From Candidatus Melainabacteria bacterium (lineage in GTDB: Bacteria; Cyanobacteriota; Vampirovibrionia; Gastranaerophilales; Gastranaerophilaceae), in NCBI GenBank assembly GCA_003258795.1, contig QHMH01000006.1, positions 1 to 64,000 on the forward strand: a DNA stretch of 64,000 nucleotides, written 5' to 3'. A program made the position numbers and the translations under genes. This document shows, in pieces, positions 15,517-23,444 of the stretch (positions within the stretch are counted from its first letter, which is position 1; the number at the start of each line of letters is the position of its first letter). Under the pieces are notes generated by a model. It was not told the DNA's origin and ran no database searches. It was given only the letters and a program-made list of their open reading frames with translations.

Positions 15517-16957
15517 TACAGGAAATTCTATACATTTAAAAAAAGAAATATTGATTAGATTGGTAAAGGCATTTTTTTCAGAAGATTTCGAAAAAAAGAC
15601 AAGACTAATTCCTTTTGATATGCGACCAAAAGGAGCAGAAGTTCCATACAGATGTTGTATATACAAAGAAAGAGCTATTTTAAAAGATAGAGTTATTGCG
15701 GGATTGGGCTTTGCAATTGAAGATGATGATGAAACAGTTTCTTTGTCTGAATATGCAAAAAAATCTTTGGATAGAGAAAAGCCAGAAGAAAACCCGCTAA
15801 CAGTATTGGGTGCAGCATGTAAAGGTTGTGTCCCTAAAAGAATATTTGTTACAGATTTGTGTCAAGGTTGTGTTGCAAGACCATGCAAATCAACCTGCAA
15901 ATTTGGTGCAATAGATGTGGTAAATGGAAAATCTGTGATTGATTCTTCAAAATGTAAAGCTTGCAAAATGTGTATTTCTGCTTGTCCATACAATGCAATT
16001 GTGAAAGTTGCAGTACCATGTGAGGATAATTGTCCTGTAAACGCTATTGAGAAAAACGAAGATGGAACAGCTCGCATAGATTTTGAAAAATGTATATCTT
16101 GCGGAAGATGTGTTTCAGCATGTCCATTTGGCGCCGTACACGAAAAAAGTCAACTAATTGAAGTTTTGAAAATGTTGAAAAATAAAGAAGAAATTACGTT
16201 GATGTTTGCTCCTGCAATAGTAGGTCAATTCCCAGGGTCGGTTGGACAATTAAAATCAGCAATAAGAAAAGTGGGCTTTACCAATGTATATGAAGTTGCA
16301 CAAGGTGCTGATATTACAACAGTAAACGAAGCTGAAGAGTTGAAAGAAAGACTTGATGAAGGTCAAGATTTTATGACAACATCATGCTGCGCAGGTTATA
16401 ATGAATTTATAAAAAAGCACTTACCTGAAATCAAACCTTACGAGTCTACAACAAAAACACCTTTATATTACACTGCAGAAATTGCAAAAAGGGAACATCC
16501 AAATGCTAAAACAGTTTTTGTAAGTCCTTGTGTTGCTAAAAAAAGAGAAGCTCAAGAAAATGAAAATGTGGATTATGTTTTAAACGCTGAAGAACTGGGA
16601 GCTTTGTTCATTGGTTTGCAGATTGAAATTATGAATTGTGAAGAGTCGGAAGAAGATATTTCGGCTTCAAAACAAGGCAGAAACTTTGCAGTAAGTGGTG
16701 GTGTCGCAAATGCAGTTGACTTCTGTGCAAACTGTGAAGTTAAGCCAGTAGTGATAAATGGTATTAACAAAGATACAATCAGACAGTTAAAAAAATATGC
16801 ACAATGCGGAAAATGCGAAGAAGGTAATCTTGTTGAAGTAATGTGCTGTGAAGGTGGTTGTATTAGAGGTAATGCAACTATTACAGATACTAAAACTGCA
16901 AAGAAACTTTTAAATGAATTGTCCGAAAAGAGTGAAGATATAAAAAGAAAGGATTAA
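15509..16957 (+). CDS. [FeFe] hydrogenase, catalytic (group B-like)
   Basis: A 482-aa [FeFe] hydrogenase. Its N-terminal region has many cysteines, with ferredoxin clusters at about 118-130, 149-159, 171-175 and 195-205. The H-cluster domain has TSCC (291-294, keeping both the relay Cys 293 and ligand Cys 294), SPCVAKKREA (Cys 341) and VMCCEGGCIRG (Cys 447, 451). It should reduce protons to H2 with electrons from ferredoxin. Domain layout and the TSCCAGY motif suggest group B rather than the classical group A enzyme. The maturation genes hydEFG are not in this window. Confidence 0.92.
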   Translation: MNNTGNSIHLKKEILIRLVKAFFSEDFEKKTRLIPFDMRPKGAEVPYRCCIYKERAILKDRVIAGLGFAIEDDDETVSLSEYAKKSLDREKPEENPLTVLGAACKGCVPKRIFVTDLCQGCVARPCKSTCKFGAIDVVNGKSVIDSSKCKACKMCISACPYNAIVKVAVPCEDNCPVNAIEKNEDGTARIDFEKCISCGRCVSACPFGAVHEKSQLIEVLKMLKNKEEITLMFAPAIVGQFPGSVGQLKSAIRKVGFTNVYEVAQGADITTVNEAEELKERLDEGQDFMTTSCCAGYNEFIKKHLPEIKPYESTTKTPLYYTAEIAKREHPNAKTVFVSPCVAKKREAQENENVDYVLNAEELGALFIGLQIEIMNCEESEEDISASKQGRNFAVSGGVANAVDFCANCEVKPVVINGINKDTIRQLKKYAQCGKCEEGNLVEVMCCEGGCIRGNATITDTKTAKKLLNELSEKSEDIKRKD

Positions 16958-16960
16958 ATT

Positions 16961-18148
16961 ATGTGGGAAAAAGATATAGACATAAATCAAATATTTGAAA
17001 TCAGAACTCGTACAACTGTATTTTTTGGTTGCGGAGCTATCAAGAAAATAGAATATATCGCACAAGATTTGAAAGCTAAAGGAATAGATAAAGTTATTGT
17101 TATGTCTGGAAAAAGAGCATACAAACTTACTGGTGCTTGGGATTACGTAGAAAAAGCTTTGAAAGATAACCAAATTGGCTATATAAATTATGATGGTGTA
17201 ACTCCAAACCCAACAACTCATAGTGTAGATGAAGCTGTAAAAATTGCTAAAGATTTTGGCGCAAAAGCAGTTATATCTATTGGTGGAGGTTCTCCAACAG
17301 ATGCCGGAAAATCTGTTGCAGTTCTCTTAAAATATCCTGAAAAAAATGCTAATGATTTGTATGAATTCAAATTCACACCAACTGAAGCAGCTCCTGTTAT
17401 TGCAATCAACTTAACTCACGGTACAGGTTCAGAAACAAACAGATTTGCAGTAGTTACCGTTCCTGAAAAAGAATATAAACCTGCAATTGCTTATGATTGT
17501 TTATATCCACTTTATGCAATTGATGATCCTGTATTGATGACAAAATTGTCAGAAAAACAAACAAAGTATGTTTCAATTGATGCTGTAAATCACGTAGTAG
17601 AAGCAGCAACTTCTAAGGTTGCATCACCTTACGCTGTGACATTGGCAAGAGAAGTTATCGAACTTGTTGCAAAATACTTACCAGTTGCAATTAAAAATTC
17701 TGAAGATTTAACTGCAAGATATTACCTTGCTTATGCTGCAATGATGGGTGGTGTTTGTTTTGATAATGGTTTGTTACACTACACTCACGCACTTGAACAT
17801 CCATTGAGTGCAGTTAAACCAGAATTGTCACACGGTTTAGGTTTGGCAATGCTTTTACCAGCAGTTGTTAAATCTATATACTCAAGTAGAGAAAATGTTC
17901 TATCTTACATTTTAGAACCAATTGCAGGAAAAATTGATAGTCCAGAAAAAGCAGAAGAAAAAGTTTATGAATGGCTAAAATCAGTTGGTGTTCCAAATAA
18001 ACTTAAAGACGAAGGCTTTAGTGAAGGTGATATAGAAAAATTGGTAAACTTGACCCAAACAACACCATCATTGGACGGGTTGCTATCTATTGCTCCAAAT
18101 GAAGCAACAGTTGAAAGAATAGAAGAAATTTATAGAAGATCTCTATAA
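16961..18148 (+). CDS. Iron-containing alcohol dehydrogenase
   Basis: A 395-aa type III (iron) alcohol dehydrogenase: NAD(P)-binding SIGGGSPTDAGKS (~105-117), metal ligands in YVSIDAVNHVVEA and a His-rich HYTHALEHPLS...SHGLG stretch. It oxidises or reduces short alcohols and aldehydes, and is likely the last reductant sink of this operon. It starts 3 nt after the hydrogenase stop and ends at a strong terminator. Confidence 0.92.
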   Translation: MWEKDIDINQIFEIRTRTTVFFGCGAIKKIEYIAQDLKAKGIDKVIVMSGKRAYKLTGAWDYVEKALKDNQIGYINYDGVTPNPTTHSVDEAVKIAKDFGAKAVISIGGGSPTDAGKSVAVLLKYPEKNANDLYEFKFTPTEAAPVIAINLTHGTGSETNRFAVVTVPEKEYKPAIAYDCLYPLYAIDDPVLMTKLSEKQTKYVSIDAVNHVVEAATSKVASPYAVTLAREVIELVAKYLPVAIKNSEDLTARYYLAYAAMMGGVCFDNGLLHYTHALEHPLSAVKPELSHGLGLAMLLPAVVKSIYSSRENVLSYILEPIAGKIDSPEKAEEKVYEWLKSVGVPNKLKDEGFSEGDIEKLVNLTQTTPSLDGLLSIAPNEATVERIEEIYRRSL

Positions 18149-18166
18149 AAATTTTTTAAAAAGGAA

Positions 18167-18197
18167 AAGGGCGAAGTCAAAATTTTGACTTTGCCCT
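18167..18197. terminator. Terminator between convergent operons
   Basis: The stem AAGGGCGAAGTCAAAA/TTTTGACTTTGCCCTT (one G-T pair) is followed on the plus strand by ACTTTTTC. It closes the hydrogenase operon and also lies 9 nt past the stop of the ATPase gene on the other strand. Confidence 0.85.
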
Positions 18198-18205
18198 TAC
18201 TTTTT

Positions 18206-19990
18206 CTATTTTTTTACTTTTATAGCACGAAGTGCATTTATTATTGCAATTAAAGAAACCCCAACATCGGCAAAGACAGCACCCCACATAGAAACAAATC
18301 CAAAACCTCCAAGGATTAAAAATAATCCTTTTACGCCAATAGCGAAAATAATATTCTCCTTAACTATTGTCATTGTTTTTTTTGCAGATTTTATTGCGGT
18401 AACAACCTTAGAAGGTTTATCGTCCATAATAACAACGTCAGCAGCCTCAATTGCGGCATCTGAACCTAATGCCCCCATTGCAATACCAACATCAGCTCTT
18501 GTTAAGACAGGTGCATCATTTATTCCATCACCAACAAATAAAACGCATCCACGAGAATTGTTCATTACCTCTTCGAGTTTTTCAACTTTATTTTCTGGTA
18601 AAAGTTCTGCATAAATTTTGTCCAACTCAAGTACATTTCCTATTTCTTCAGCAACTTGAATTGAATCTCCAGTAAGCATTTCTGTGTAAATTCCTGATTT
18701 TTTTAATTTATCAATAGCTTCAAATGAATCTTCTTTTATTTCGTCTGAAATAACAATGTAACCTTCCATATTTCCATCGATTGAAACATAGACTACTGTT
18801 CCGACTTTGTTGACAGGTGTTGTTTTTACTAATTTTTCATTTCCGATAAGGACTTCTTTTCCGTCAACAAGAGCTCTAATTCCCATACCAGCAATTTCTT
18901 GTATATTGCTTTGTTGTGGAATATCTTTGCCATATTCTTTTCTTATTGCCTCTGCAATTGGGTGAGATGATGCACTCTCTGCATATGCAGCATATTTTAG
19001 GAAATCCGGATAATTAGATGAAATTTCTGTAACTTTAAAACTTCCTTTTGTAAGAGTGCCAGTTTTATCAAATATTACGGCAGAAGCCTTAGATAGAGCT
19101 TCAATATAATTGCTTCCTTTAACTAATATGCCTTCCTTTGATGCTCCACCTATTCCTGCAAAGAAGCTTAAAGGAATTGATATTACAAGTGCGCAAGGAC
19201 ATGAAATTACAAGGAACGTCAAAGCTCTTTGAATCCAAGGGGTAAATGCTTGATTAAAAATGGCAGGTGGGATAAATGCCATTATAAGCGCCAAAACAAC
19301 GACAGTTGGGGTATAAATTTTTGCGAATTTTGTAATAAAATTTGTAGTTTTTGCTTTTTTTGAAGAAGCATTTTCTACCAAATCTAAAATTTTTGAAACA
19401 GTTGACTCTGTAAAAATTTTAGTAACCTTAACTTTTAGTACACCATCTTTGTTTATACATCCGCTAATTACATCATCACCAACTTTGACTTTTTTAGGTA
19501 TAGATTCTCCAGTGAGAGCAGACGTATCAATTGATGCGAAACCTTCAGTTATAGTTCCATCAAGTGGAATTTTTTCTCCTGTATTAACGGTAATTATATC
19601 GCCGATTTTTACAACTTCAGGAGAAACCTTTTTGCCATCTAAGTTTGCATAATCAGGTCTTATGTCCATCAATTTACTGATTGAATCACGAGAAGAATCT
19701 ACGGCTCTATCTTGAAGATATTCTCCTATTTGATATAAAACCATAACCATAACGGCTTCAACAACTTCTCCAATACATAAAGCTCCAATTGTGGCTATTC
19801 CCATAAGAAAGTTTTCATCAAAAACTTCACCTTTTATTATGTTCTTAAATGCTTTCCATAGAACTTCCCATCCAACAATAACGTATGATACAAAAAATAA
19901 AAATTCATAGCGAAAGCCTAATATGAATGTGATTAAAAATAGAATAATAGGTGTTTTTGATACTTTATTATGACAACAATGTTCGCACAT
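18206..19990 (-). CDS. Heavy-metal efflux P-type ATPase (Zn/Cd/Co type)
   Basis: A P1B ATPase of 594 aa. It carries the CPC transport motif in VISCPCALVISIPL, TGES in the actuator domain, the phosphorylation site DKTGTLT and GDGINDAP. It pumps divalent soft metals out of the cytoplasm. No N-terminal HMA domain is present; a short Cys/His leader (MCEHCCHNK) takes its place. I use the ATG at 19990, which has GGAGG, rather than an upstream in-frame ATG at 20032 that lies within the operator. It is transcribed divergently from the SmtB/CzrA-like repressor gene and its promoter holds an identical-type operator. Confidence 0.93.
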   Translation of the reverse strand: MCEHCCHNKVSKTPIILFLITFILGFRYEFLFFVSYVIVGWEVLWKAFKNIIKGEVFDENFLMGIATIGALCIGEVVEAVMVMVLYQIGEYLQDRAVDSSRDSISKLMDIRPDYANLDGKKVSPEVVKIGDIITVNTGEKIPLDGTITEGFASIDTSALTGESIPKKVKVGDDVISGCINKDGVLKVKVTKIFTESTVSKILDLVENASSKKAKTTNFITKFAKIYTPTVVVLALIMAFIPPAIFNQAFTPWIQRALTFLVISCPCALVISIPLSFFAGIGGASKEGILVKGSNYIEALSKASAVIFDKTGTLTKGSFKVTEISSNYPDFLKYAAYAESASSHPIAEAIRKEYGKDIPQQSNIQEIAGMGIRALVDGKEVLIGNEKLVKTTPVNKVGTVVYVSIDGNMEGYIVISDEIKEDSFEAIDKLKKSGIYTEMLTGDSIQVAEEIGNVLELDKIYAELLPENKVEKLEEVMNNSRGCVLFVGDGINDAPVLTRADVGIAMGALGSDAAIEAADVVIMDDKPSKVVTAIKSAKKTMTIVKENIIFAIGVKGLFLILGGFGFVSMWGAVFADVGVSLIAIINALRAIKVKK

Positions 19991-20017
19991 AAAAATCCTC
20001 CAGCAATGTTTGTTTAT

Positions 20018-20047
20018 ATTATAGTTGAGCAACTATTCAACTTTCAA
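20018..20047 (-). promoter_or_regulatory. Metal-responsive promoter/operator of the ATPase gene
   Basis: On the minus strand: TTGAAA (20042-20047), an 18-nt spacer and TATAAT (20018-20023). The spacer is one base, the 16-bp dyad TTGAATAGTTGCTCAA (20025-20040) and one base, so a bound repressor would sit exactly where RNA polymerase does. Confidence 0.75.
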
Positions 20048-20085
20048 GTGCAATAGAAAATATTGATACAATTATTTACAATGGT

Positions 20086-20115
20086 TTGACAATTGAACAA
20101 CTATTCAAGTATAAT
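20086..20115 (+). promoter_or_regulatory. Metal-responsive promoter/operator of the repressor gene
   Basis: TTGACA (20086-20091), 18-nt spacer and TATAAT (20110-20115). The spacer is one base, the dyad TTGAACAACTATTCAA (20093-20108) and one base: the same architecture as the divergent ATPase promoter. The start codon follows the -10 by 7 nt. Confidence 0.8.
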
Positions 20116-20122
20116 AGATAAT

Positions 20123-20461
20123 ATGAAAGAGGAAAAAATAAATATAGTTGATAGAGTTAGACCAAAGATGCCAGATACGACATTGTTGTATGAGCTATCT
20201 GATTTTTTCAAATTGATGGGAGATAGTACAAGAATTCAGATTTTGTGGGCATTAGAGGAAAGTGAAATGTGTGTAGGTGAGCTTGCGGAATTGTTGAGTA
20301 TGACAAAGTCTGCGGTATCACACCAGTTAAAGAGTCTAAGAAGTGCGAAACTTGTTAAAGCGGAAAAACATGGAAAGAATGTTTTTTATTCATTGAATGA
20401 CCATCATGTAAAAATAGTACTTGAAATGGCATTAGAGCACATATCAGAACCGCTGAAATAG
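20123..20461 (+). CDS. ArsR/SmtB-family metal-sensing repressor
   Basis: A winged-helix repressor with recognition helix SMTKSAVSHQLKSLRSAKLV and wing KHGKNVFYSL. The last helix, NDHHVKIVLEMALEHISE, has Asp, His, His and Glu at the spacing of the alpha-5 zinc site of SmtB (D-x-H...H-x-x-E), so a Zn(II)/Co(II) sensor is likely. Metal binding would release the two operators and express the efflux pump. A TTG at 20093 is in frame but lies inside the operator. The ATG at 20123 is at the predicted transcription start, implying a leaderless message. Confidence 0.9.
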   Translation: MKEEKINIVDRVRPKMPDTTLLYELSDFFKLMGDSTRIQILWALEESEMCVGELAELLSMTKSAVSHQLKSLRSAKLVKAEKHGKNVFYSLNDHHVKIVLEMALEHISEPLK

Positions 20462-20496
20462 TAATTTTAGTAGCGTTTTAGTGACAAGTATTGAGA

Positions 20497-20640
20497 ATTT
20501 GCTCCACGCTCACAGAGATTCGCAATTATGCCTGACGGCATAGTATGCTCAATCTGTTCGCTATCCGGACTCGTTTCACTTCGTCCGTGCGCAAATCCGC
20601 TCGAACTCAAAAAGAGTTCTCGTCTCTGCCTTCCTGTAAA
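20497..20640 (-). repeat. Structured repeat, copy 1 (144 nt)
   Basis: The first of three 144-nt ungapped copies. Read on the minus strand it predicts hairpins GAACTC/GAGTTC, GGAC/GTCC and TATGCC/GGCATA closed by an outer helix GGATTTGC/GCAAATTC. This copy lacks the tRNA-Gly 3'-end tail carried by the other two and sits just after the repressor gene. Confidence 0.8.
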
Positions 20641-20714
20641 ATTCATATAATTAGGATTTTATTCATATTATTTAGTGGACACAGAATGGACATGATAAAT
20701 TTAAGCATTAAAAA

Positions 20715-20736
20715 AGCAAGGTTTAAAACCCTTGCT
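20715..20736 (-). terminator. Minus-strand hairpin terminator after repeat copy 2
   Basis: On the minus strand AGCAAGGGTTTTAAACCTTG closes a stem and is followed by T6. It takes the place of the TTAAAGAGG hairpin found after the other tRNA-tail copies. Confidence 0.6.
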
Positions 20737-20744
20737 ATAAATGG

Positions 20745-20760
20745 AGCGGAAGACGAGACT
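20745..20760 (-). repeat. 16-nt copy of the tRNA-Gly 3' end (a)
   Basis: AGCGGAAGACGAGACT is identical to positions 21158-21173, the last 16 nt of tRNA-Gly including discriminator. It is joined to the low-coordinate side of repeat copy 2. Confidence 0.85.
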
Positions 20761-20767
20761 GTCTTGG

Positions 20768-20911
20768 ATTTGCTCCACGCTCACAGAGATTCGCAATTAT
20801 GCCTAACGGCATAGTATGCTCAATCTGTTCGCTATCCGGACTCGTTGCACTCCGTCCGTGCGCAAATCCGCTCGAACTCAAAAAGAGTTCTCATCTCTGC
20901 CTTTCTGTAAA
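20768..20911 (-). repeat. Structured repeat, copy 2 (144 nt)
   Basis: The same unit as copy 1 with about six base changes from copy 3. Changes in paired regions keep pairing: the outer stem uses U-G where copy 1 has C-G, and the tetraloop changes from GUCA to GUUA. It carries the tRNA-Gly tail at 20745-20760. Confidence 0.85.
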
Positions 20912-20914
20912 AAA

Positions 20915-20949
20915 TTAAAGAGGATTAGAAAAAATCTAATCCTCTTTAA
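20915..20949 (-). terminator. Repeat-linked terminator hairpin (a)
   Basis: A 15-bp perfect stem TTAAAGAGGATTAGA/TCTAATCCTCTTTAA identical to the one after the intact tRNA-Gly. Confidence 0.7.
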
Positions 20950-20951
20950 TT

Positions 20952-20967
20952 AGCGGAAGACGAGACT
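20952..20967 (-). repeat. 16-nt copy of the tRNA-Gly 3' end (b)
   Basis: A second exact copy of AGCGGAAGACGAGACT, 207 nt from copy (a) and 206 nt from the intact tRNA end, defining the repeat period. Confidence 0.85.
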
Positions 20968-20974
20968 GTCTTGG

Positions 20975-21118
20975 ATTTGCTCCACGCTCACAGAGATTCG
21001 CAATTATGCCTGACGGCATAGTATGCTCAATCTGTTCGCTATCCAGACTCGTTTCACTTCGTCCGTGCGCAAATCCGCTCGAACTCAAAAAGAGTTCTCA
21101 TCTCTGCCTTCCCGTAAA
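20975..21118 (-). repeat. Structured repeat, copy 3 (144 nt)
   Basis: The copy nearest the intact tRNA-Gly. Its minus-strand RNA would start GGCAGAGAUGAG, matching the 10 nt at the 5' border of the tRNA gene, and end in the tRNA 3' tail (20952-20967). The unit is thus bounded on both sides by tRNA-locus sequence. Confidence 0.85.
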
Positions 21119-21120
21119 AA

Positions 21121-21155
21121 TTAAAGAGGATTAGAAAAAATCTAATCCTCTTTAA
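21121..21155 (-). terminator. Terminator of tRNA-Gly
   Basis: A 15-bp stem TTAAAGAGGATTAGA/TCTAATCCTCTTTAA with A5 loop, 2 nt past the tRNA 3' end. On the minus strand it is followed by TTTTTACGGG. Confidence 0.8.
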
Positions 21156-21157
21156 TT

Positions 21158-21229
21158 AGCGGAAGACGAGACTCGAACTCGCAACAACCTGCTTGGAAGG
21201 CAGGGACTCTACCATTGAGTTACTTCCGC
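21158..21229 (-). tRNA. tRNA-Gly (anticodon TCC)
   Basis: A complete 72-nt cloverleaf on the minus strand: acceptor GCGGAAG/CTTCCGC, D-stem ACTC/GAGT, anticodon stem CCTGC/GCAGG with loop CTTCCAA, and T-arm GCGAG/CTCGT with TTCGAGT. TCC reads GGA. No CCA is encoded. Its 3' end and terminator are duplicated in the tandem units downstream. Confidence 0.95.
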
Positions 21230-21243
21230 ATCTCTGCCACATC

Positions 21244-21272
21244 ATTCTATTAAAAAAATATGTTTAAGTCAA
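21244..21272 (-). promoter_or_regulatory. Promoter of tRNA-Gly
   Basis: On the minus strand TTGACT (21267-21272), 17-nt spacer and TAGAAT (21244-21249), about 15 nt before the tRNA. Confidence 0.75.
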
Positions 21273-21368
21273 GGTTTTTATATTTTTTCTTTGTTTATCT
21301 TTTTCTTTACAATTTAACAAATCCCTAATTTATTGATACAATGTTGCCAAGGGGAGAGTGATTTTACT

Positions 21369-23423
21369 TTGGCAAAGGTTTTATTAGTAAGTACAAATGA
21401 CGATAAAATTGCAGAATTTCAAGATATTTTGCAAAAAAATTCTTATGAATTTTTGTTCTCTGATAGCCGAATTCTGACATCTGATATTATGAAAACTCAA
21501 CTTCCTGATATCGTGATTCTTGACTGTTCTTGTAACAATTTAGAGCTTATCCCCATCCATAGAGATGTTAGATCTTTTGATAACGTTTTAACTATACTTT
21601 TGTTTTCTGATAAAAATCCAGAACCTGAGTTGATGAAAAATGCAAATGCTTTTTTGAAAGAACCTGTTACCAAAGAGCTTTTGCTTGCAACTGTTAGTGC
21701 CAATTTGAAAAGCAAAAATTCTTTGCAAAAACTTTCAAATTCTAACCAAGATTTAGCAAGAAGCCTTTATCAATTAAATGTTCTATATAATATTAGTTCT
21801 CAATTTGCGGGAACTTTGGATAGGGAAAAACTTATAGATATAATGATAGAAGGTATTGATAAGAGTTTAAGCTTTGACTTGGCTTGTATTTTAACTTTTA
21901 AAAACGAACAAGAACCAGTTTTGATTGTAAATTCTCTATACAATGTTCCAGATAGATTGCTTGAAGCTCTTAAATTAAGAGCAACTCTTAATTATAAATC
22001 CCTATTCGAAAATCGTGAAATCCCTTTTGAACTCGATATAAATAATCTTAAGGTTGAAAAAAGGATTAAGTATCCGATAAAAGAATATGATTTTTCTGTT
22101 TTAAGAGCCGACAATATTTTTGCTCCAATAAATATGAGTGAAAACTTTTTTGGATTTATTGAAATTTTTAGAGAACATGATTTCTCAACAGAAGATGTTA
22201 CTTGTTTTCAAACAATATCACAACAAGTTTCCCTACCACTAAAAAGTGCGGCTTTATATGAAATGAAAGAACAAACCAATAAGAAACTTGAAAAATTAGA
22301 AAGAATGAAGTCTGAATTTATTTCTATTGTATCTCACGAATTAAGAACTCCGCTTACTGCGATAAAAAATTCACTTGATATTATTCTAAGTGGCAGAGCC
22401 GGTTCACTTACGGAAACAATGAGTAAATTCATCGACATGGGACGAAGAAACGTTGTAAGACTTTCTGGAATTATAAATGACTTGCTTGATCTTTCAAAAA
22501 TCGAAGCAGGAAAAATGGACTTTACCTTTGATACAATTAAAATTAGTCCTGTCGTTGAATATGTAAAAAATAATCTCGACGGAATGGCAAAAGAAAAGAA
22601 AATTGATTTGGTTACAACTTTAGAAGATGATTTTGCAGACATTTATGCTGATTCAAGAAGGCTTGAACAAATTTTAATAAATCTTGTTTCTAATGCAATT
22701 AAATTTACAAAAGAAAATGGAAAAATTGAAATTAGAACAAAAGTTGTTGATGCAAAAGATATCTATCCTGTTGATATTTTTGAAGAAACTTTAAGTAAGT
22801 TAAAAGGAAAATATTTACAAGTTCTTGTTAAAGATAATGGTATTGGTATTCAAAAAGAAAATCTCTCTCATGTGTTTGACAAATTTGCTCAAATTGAAAA
22901 TTCACTTTCAAGAAAAGTCGGAGGTTCTGGTTTAGGACTACCTATTGCTAAACAACTTATCGAAGCTCACAATGGTGCAATATGGTGTAATAGTAAGCCA
23001 GAAAAAGGTTCTTCTTTCTATTTTGCCGTGCCGATTGTTTCTCCAGTAAACAAATTTTTTGTTGATTTCAAACAAAACTTGCAACGTGCAAAGATGAAAA
23101 ACCAGTCAGTTGCACTAATTTCTTTAAAGTCAAAAAGTGATATCATAGAAGAAATAAAAAACAATGTAATAAAAAAAGACTACTTAAAAGATTCTGCAAC
23201 AGAAACAGATTTGGACGGAGTTTCTACTCTTTTACTTTCGGTTGAAGATGGAGATAAGTTCCTTGCTGATTTCTTAAAGAAACGTGTAAATGAATTCATA
23301 AATTTACATAAGGATTTATGTCAAGATTGTGATATAATGTATGGATATGGGATATATCCAATTGATGCTCTTGATGATTTAGATTTAATAAAAAGGGTTA
23401 ACAAATCATATCAAAAGTTATAA
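21369..23423 (+). CDS. Hybrid sensor histidine kinase (REC-like, GAF, HisKA, HATPase)
   Basis: A soluble kinase of 684 aa from a TTG at 21369 with GGGGAG upstream. Domains: an N-terminal receiver-like region (1-~115, IVILDCS retaining an Asp), a GAF-like domain (~135-290), HisKA with phosphorylatable His 323 in VSHELRTPLTAI, and HATPase_c with NLVSNAIKFT, DNGIGI and GSGLGLPIAKQL. The last ~115 residues, ending GYGIYPIDALDDLDLIKRV, look like a worn GGDEF-type domain (weak inference). No membrane segment is present, so the signal is cytoplasmic. The next gene encodes its likely response regulator. Confidence 0.88.
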   Translation: MAKVLLVSTNDDKIAEFQDILQKNSYEFLFSDSRILTSDIMKTQLPDIVILDCSCNNLELIPIHRDVRSFDNVLTILLFSDKNPEPELMKNANAFLKEPVTKELLLATVSANLKSKNSLQKLSNSNQDLARSLYQLNVLYNISSQFAGTLDREKLIDIMIEGIDKSLSFDLACILTFKNEQEPVLIVNSLYNVPDRLLEALKLRATLNYKSLFENREIPFELDINNLKVEKRIKYPIKEYDFSVLRADNIFAPINMSENFFGFIEIFREHDFSTEDVTCFQTISQQVSLPLKSAALYEMKEQTNKKLEKLERMKSEFISIVSHELRTPLTAIKNSLDIILSGRAGSLTETMSKFIDMGRRNVVRLSGIINDLLDLSKIEAGKMDFTFDTIKISPVVEYVKNNLDGMAKEKKIDLVTTLEDDFADIYADSRRLEQILINLVSNAIKFTKENGKIEIRTKVVDAKDIYPVDIFEETLSKLKGKYLQVLVKDNGIGIQKENLSHVFDKFAQIENSLSRKVGGSGLGLPIAKQLIEAHNGAIWCNSKPEKGSSFYFAVPIVSPVNKFFVDFKQNLQRAKMKNQSVALISLKSKSDIIEEIKNNVIKKDYLKDSATETDLDGVSTLLLSVEDGDKFLADFLKKRVNEFINLHKDLCQDCDIMYGYGIYPIDALDDLDLIKRVNKSYQKL

Positions 23424-23444
23424 AATTTCGAGGAGAAATAAAAA

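Noticed and set aside
20093..20122. TTG start for the ArsR-type repressor
   Set aside because: These codons lie in the operator and promoter, upstream of the expected transcription start; the ATG at 20123 is used.
20545..20814. 89-codon open frame across the repeat region
   Set aside because: It runs through the structured repeat and tRNA tail, has no ribosome-binding site and its product has no protein-like features.
20497..21157. Possible CRISPR array
   Set aside because: The repeat period is ~206 nt, the units are long and structured, there are no variable spacers of even size and no cas genes are present.
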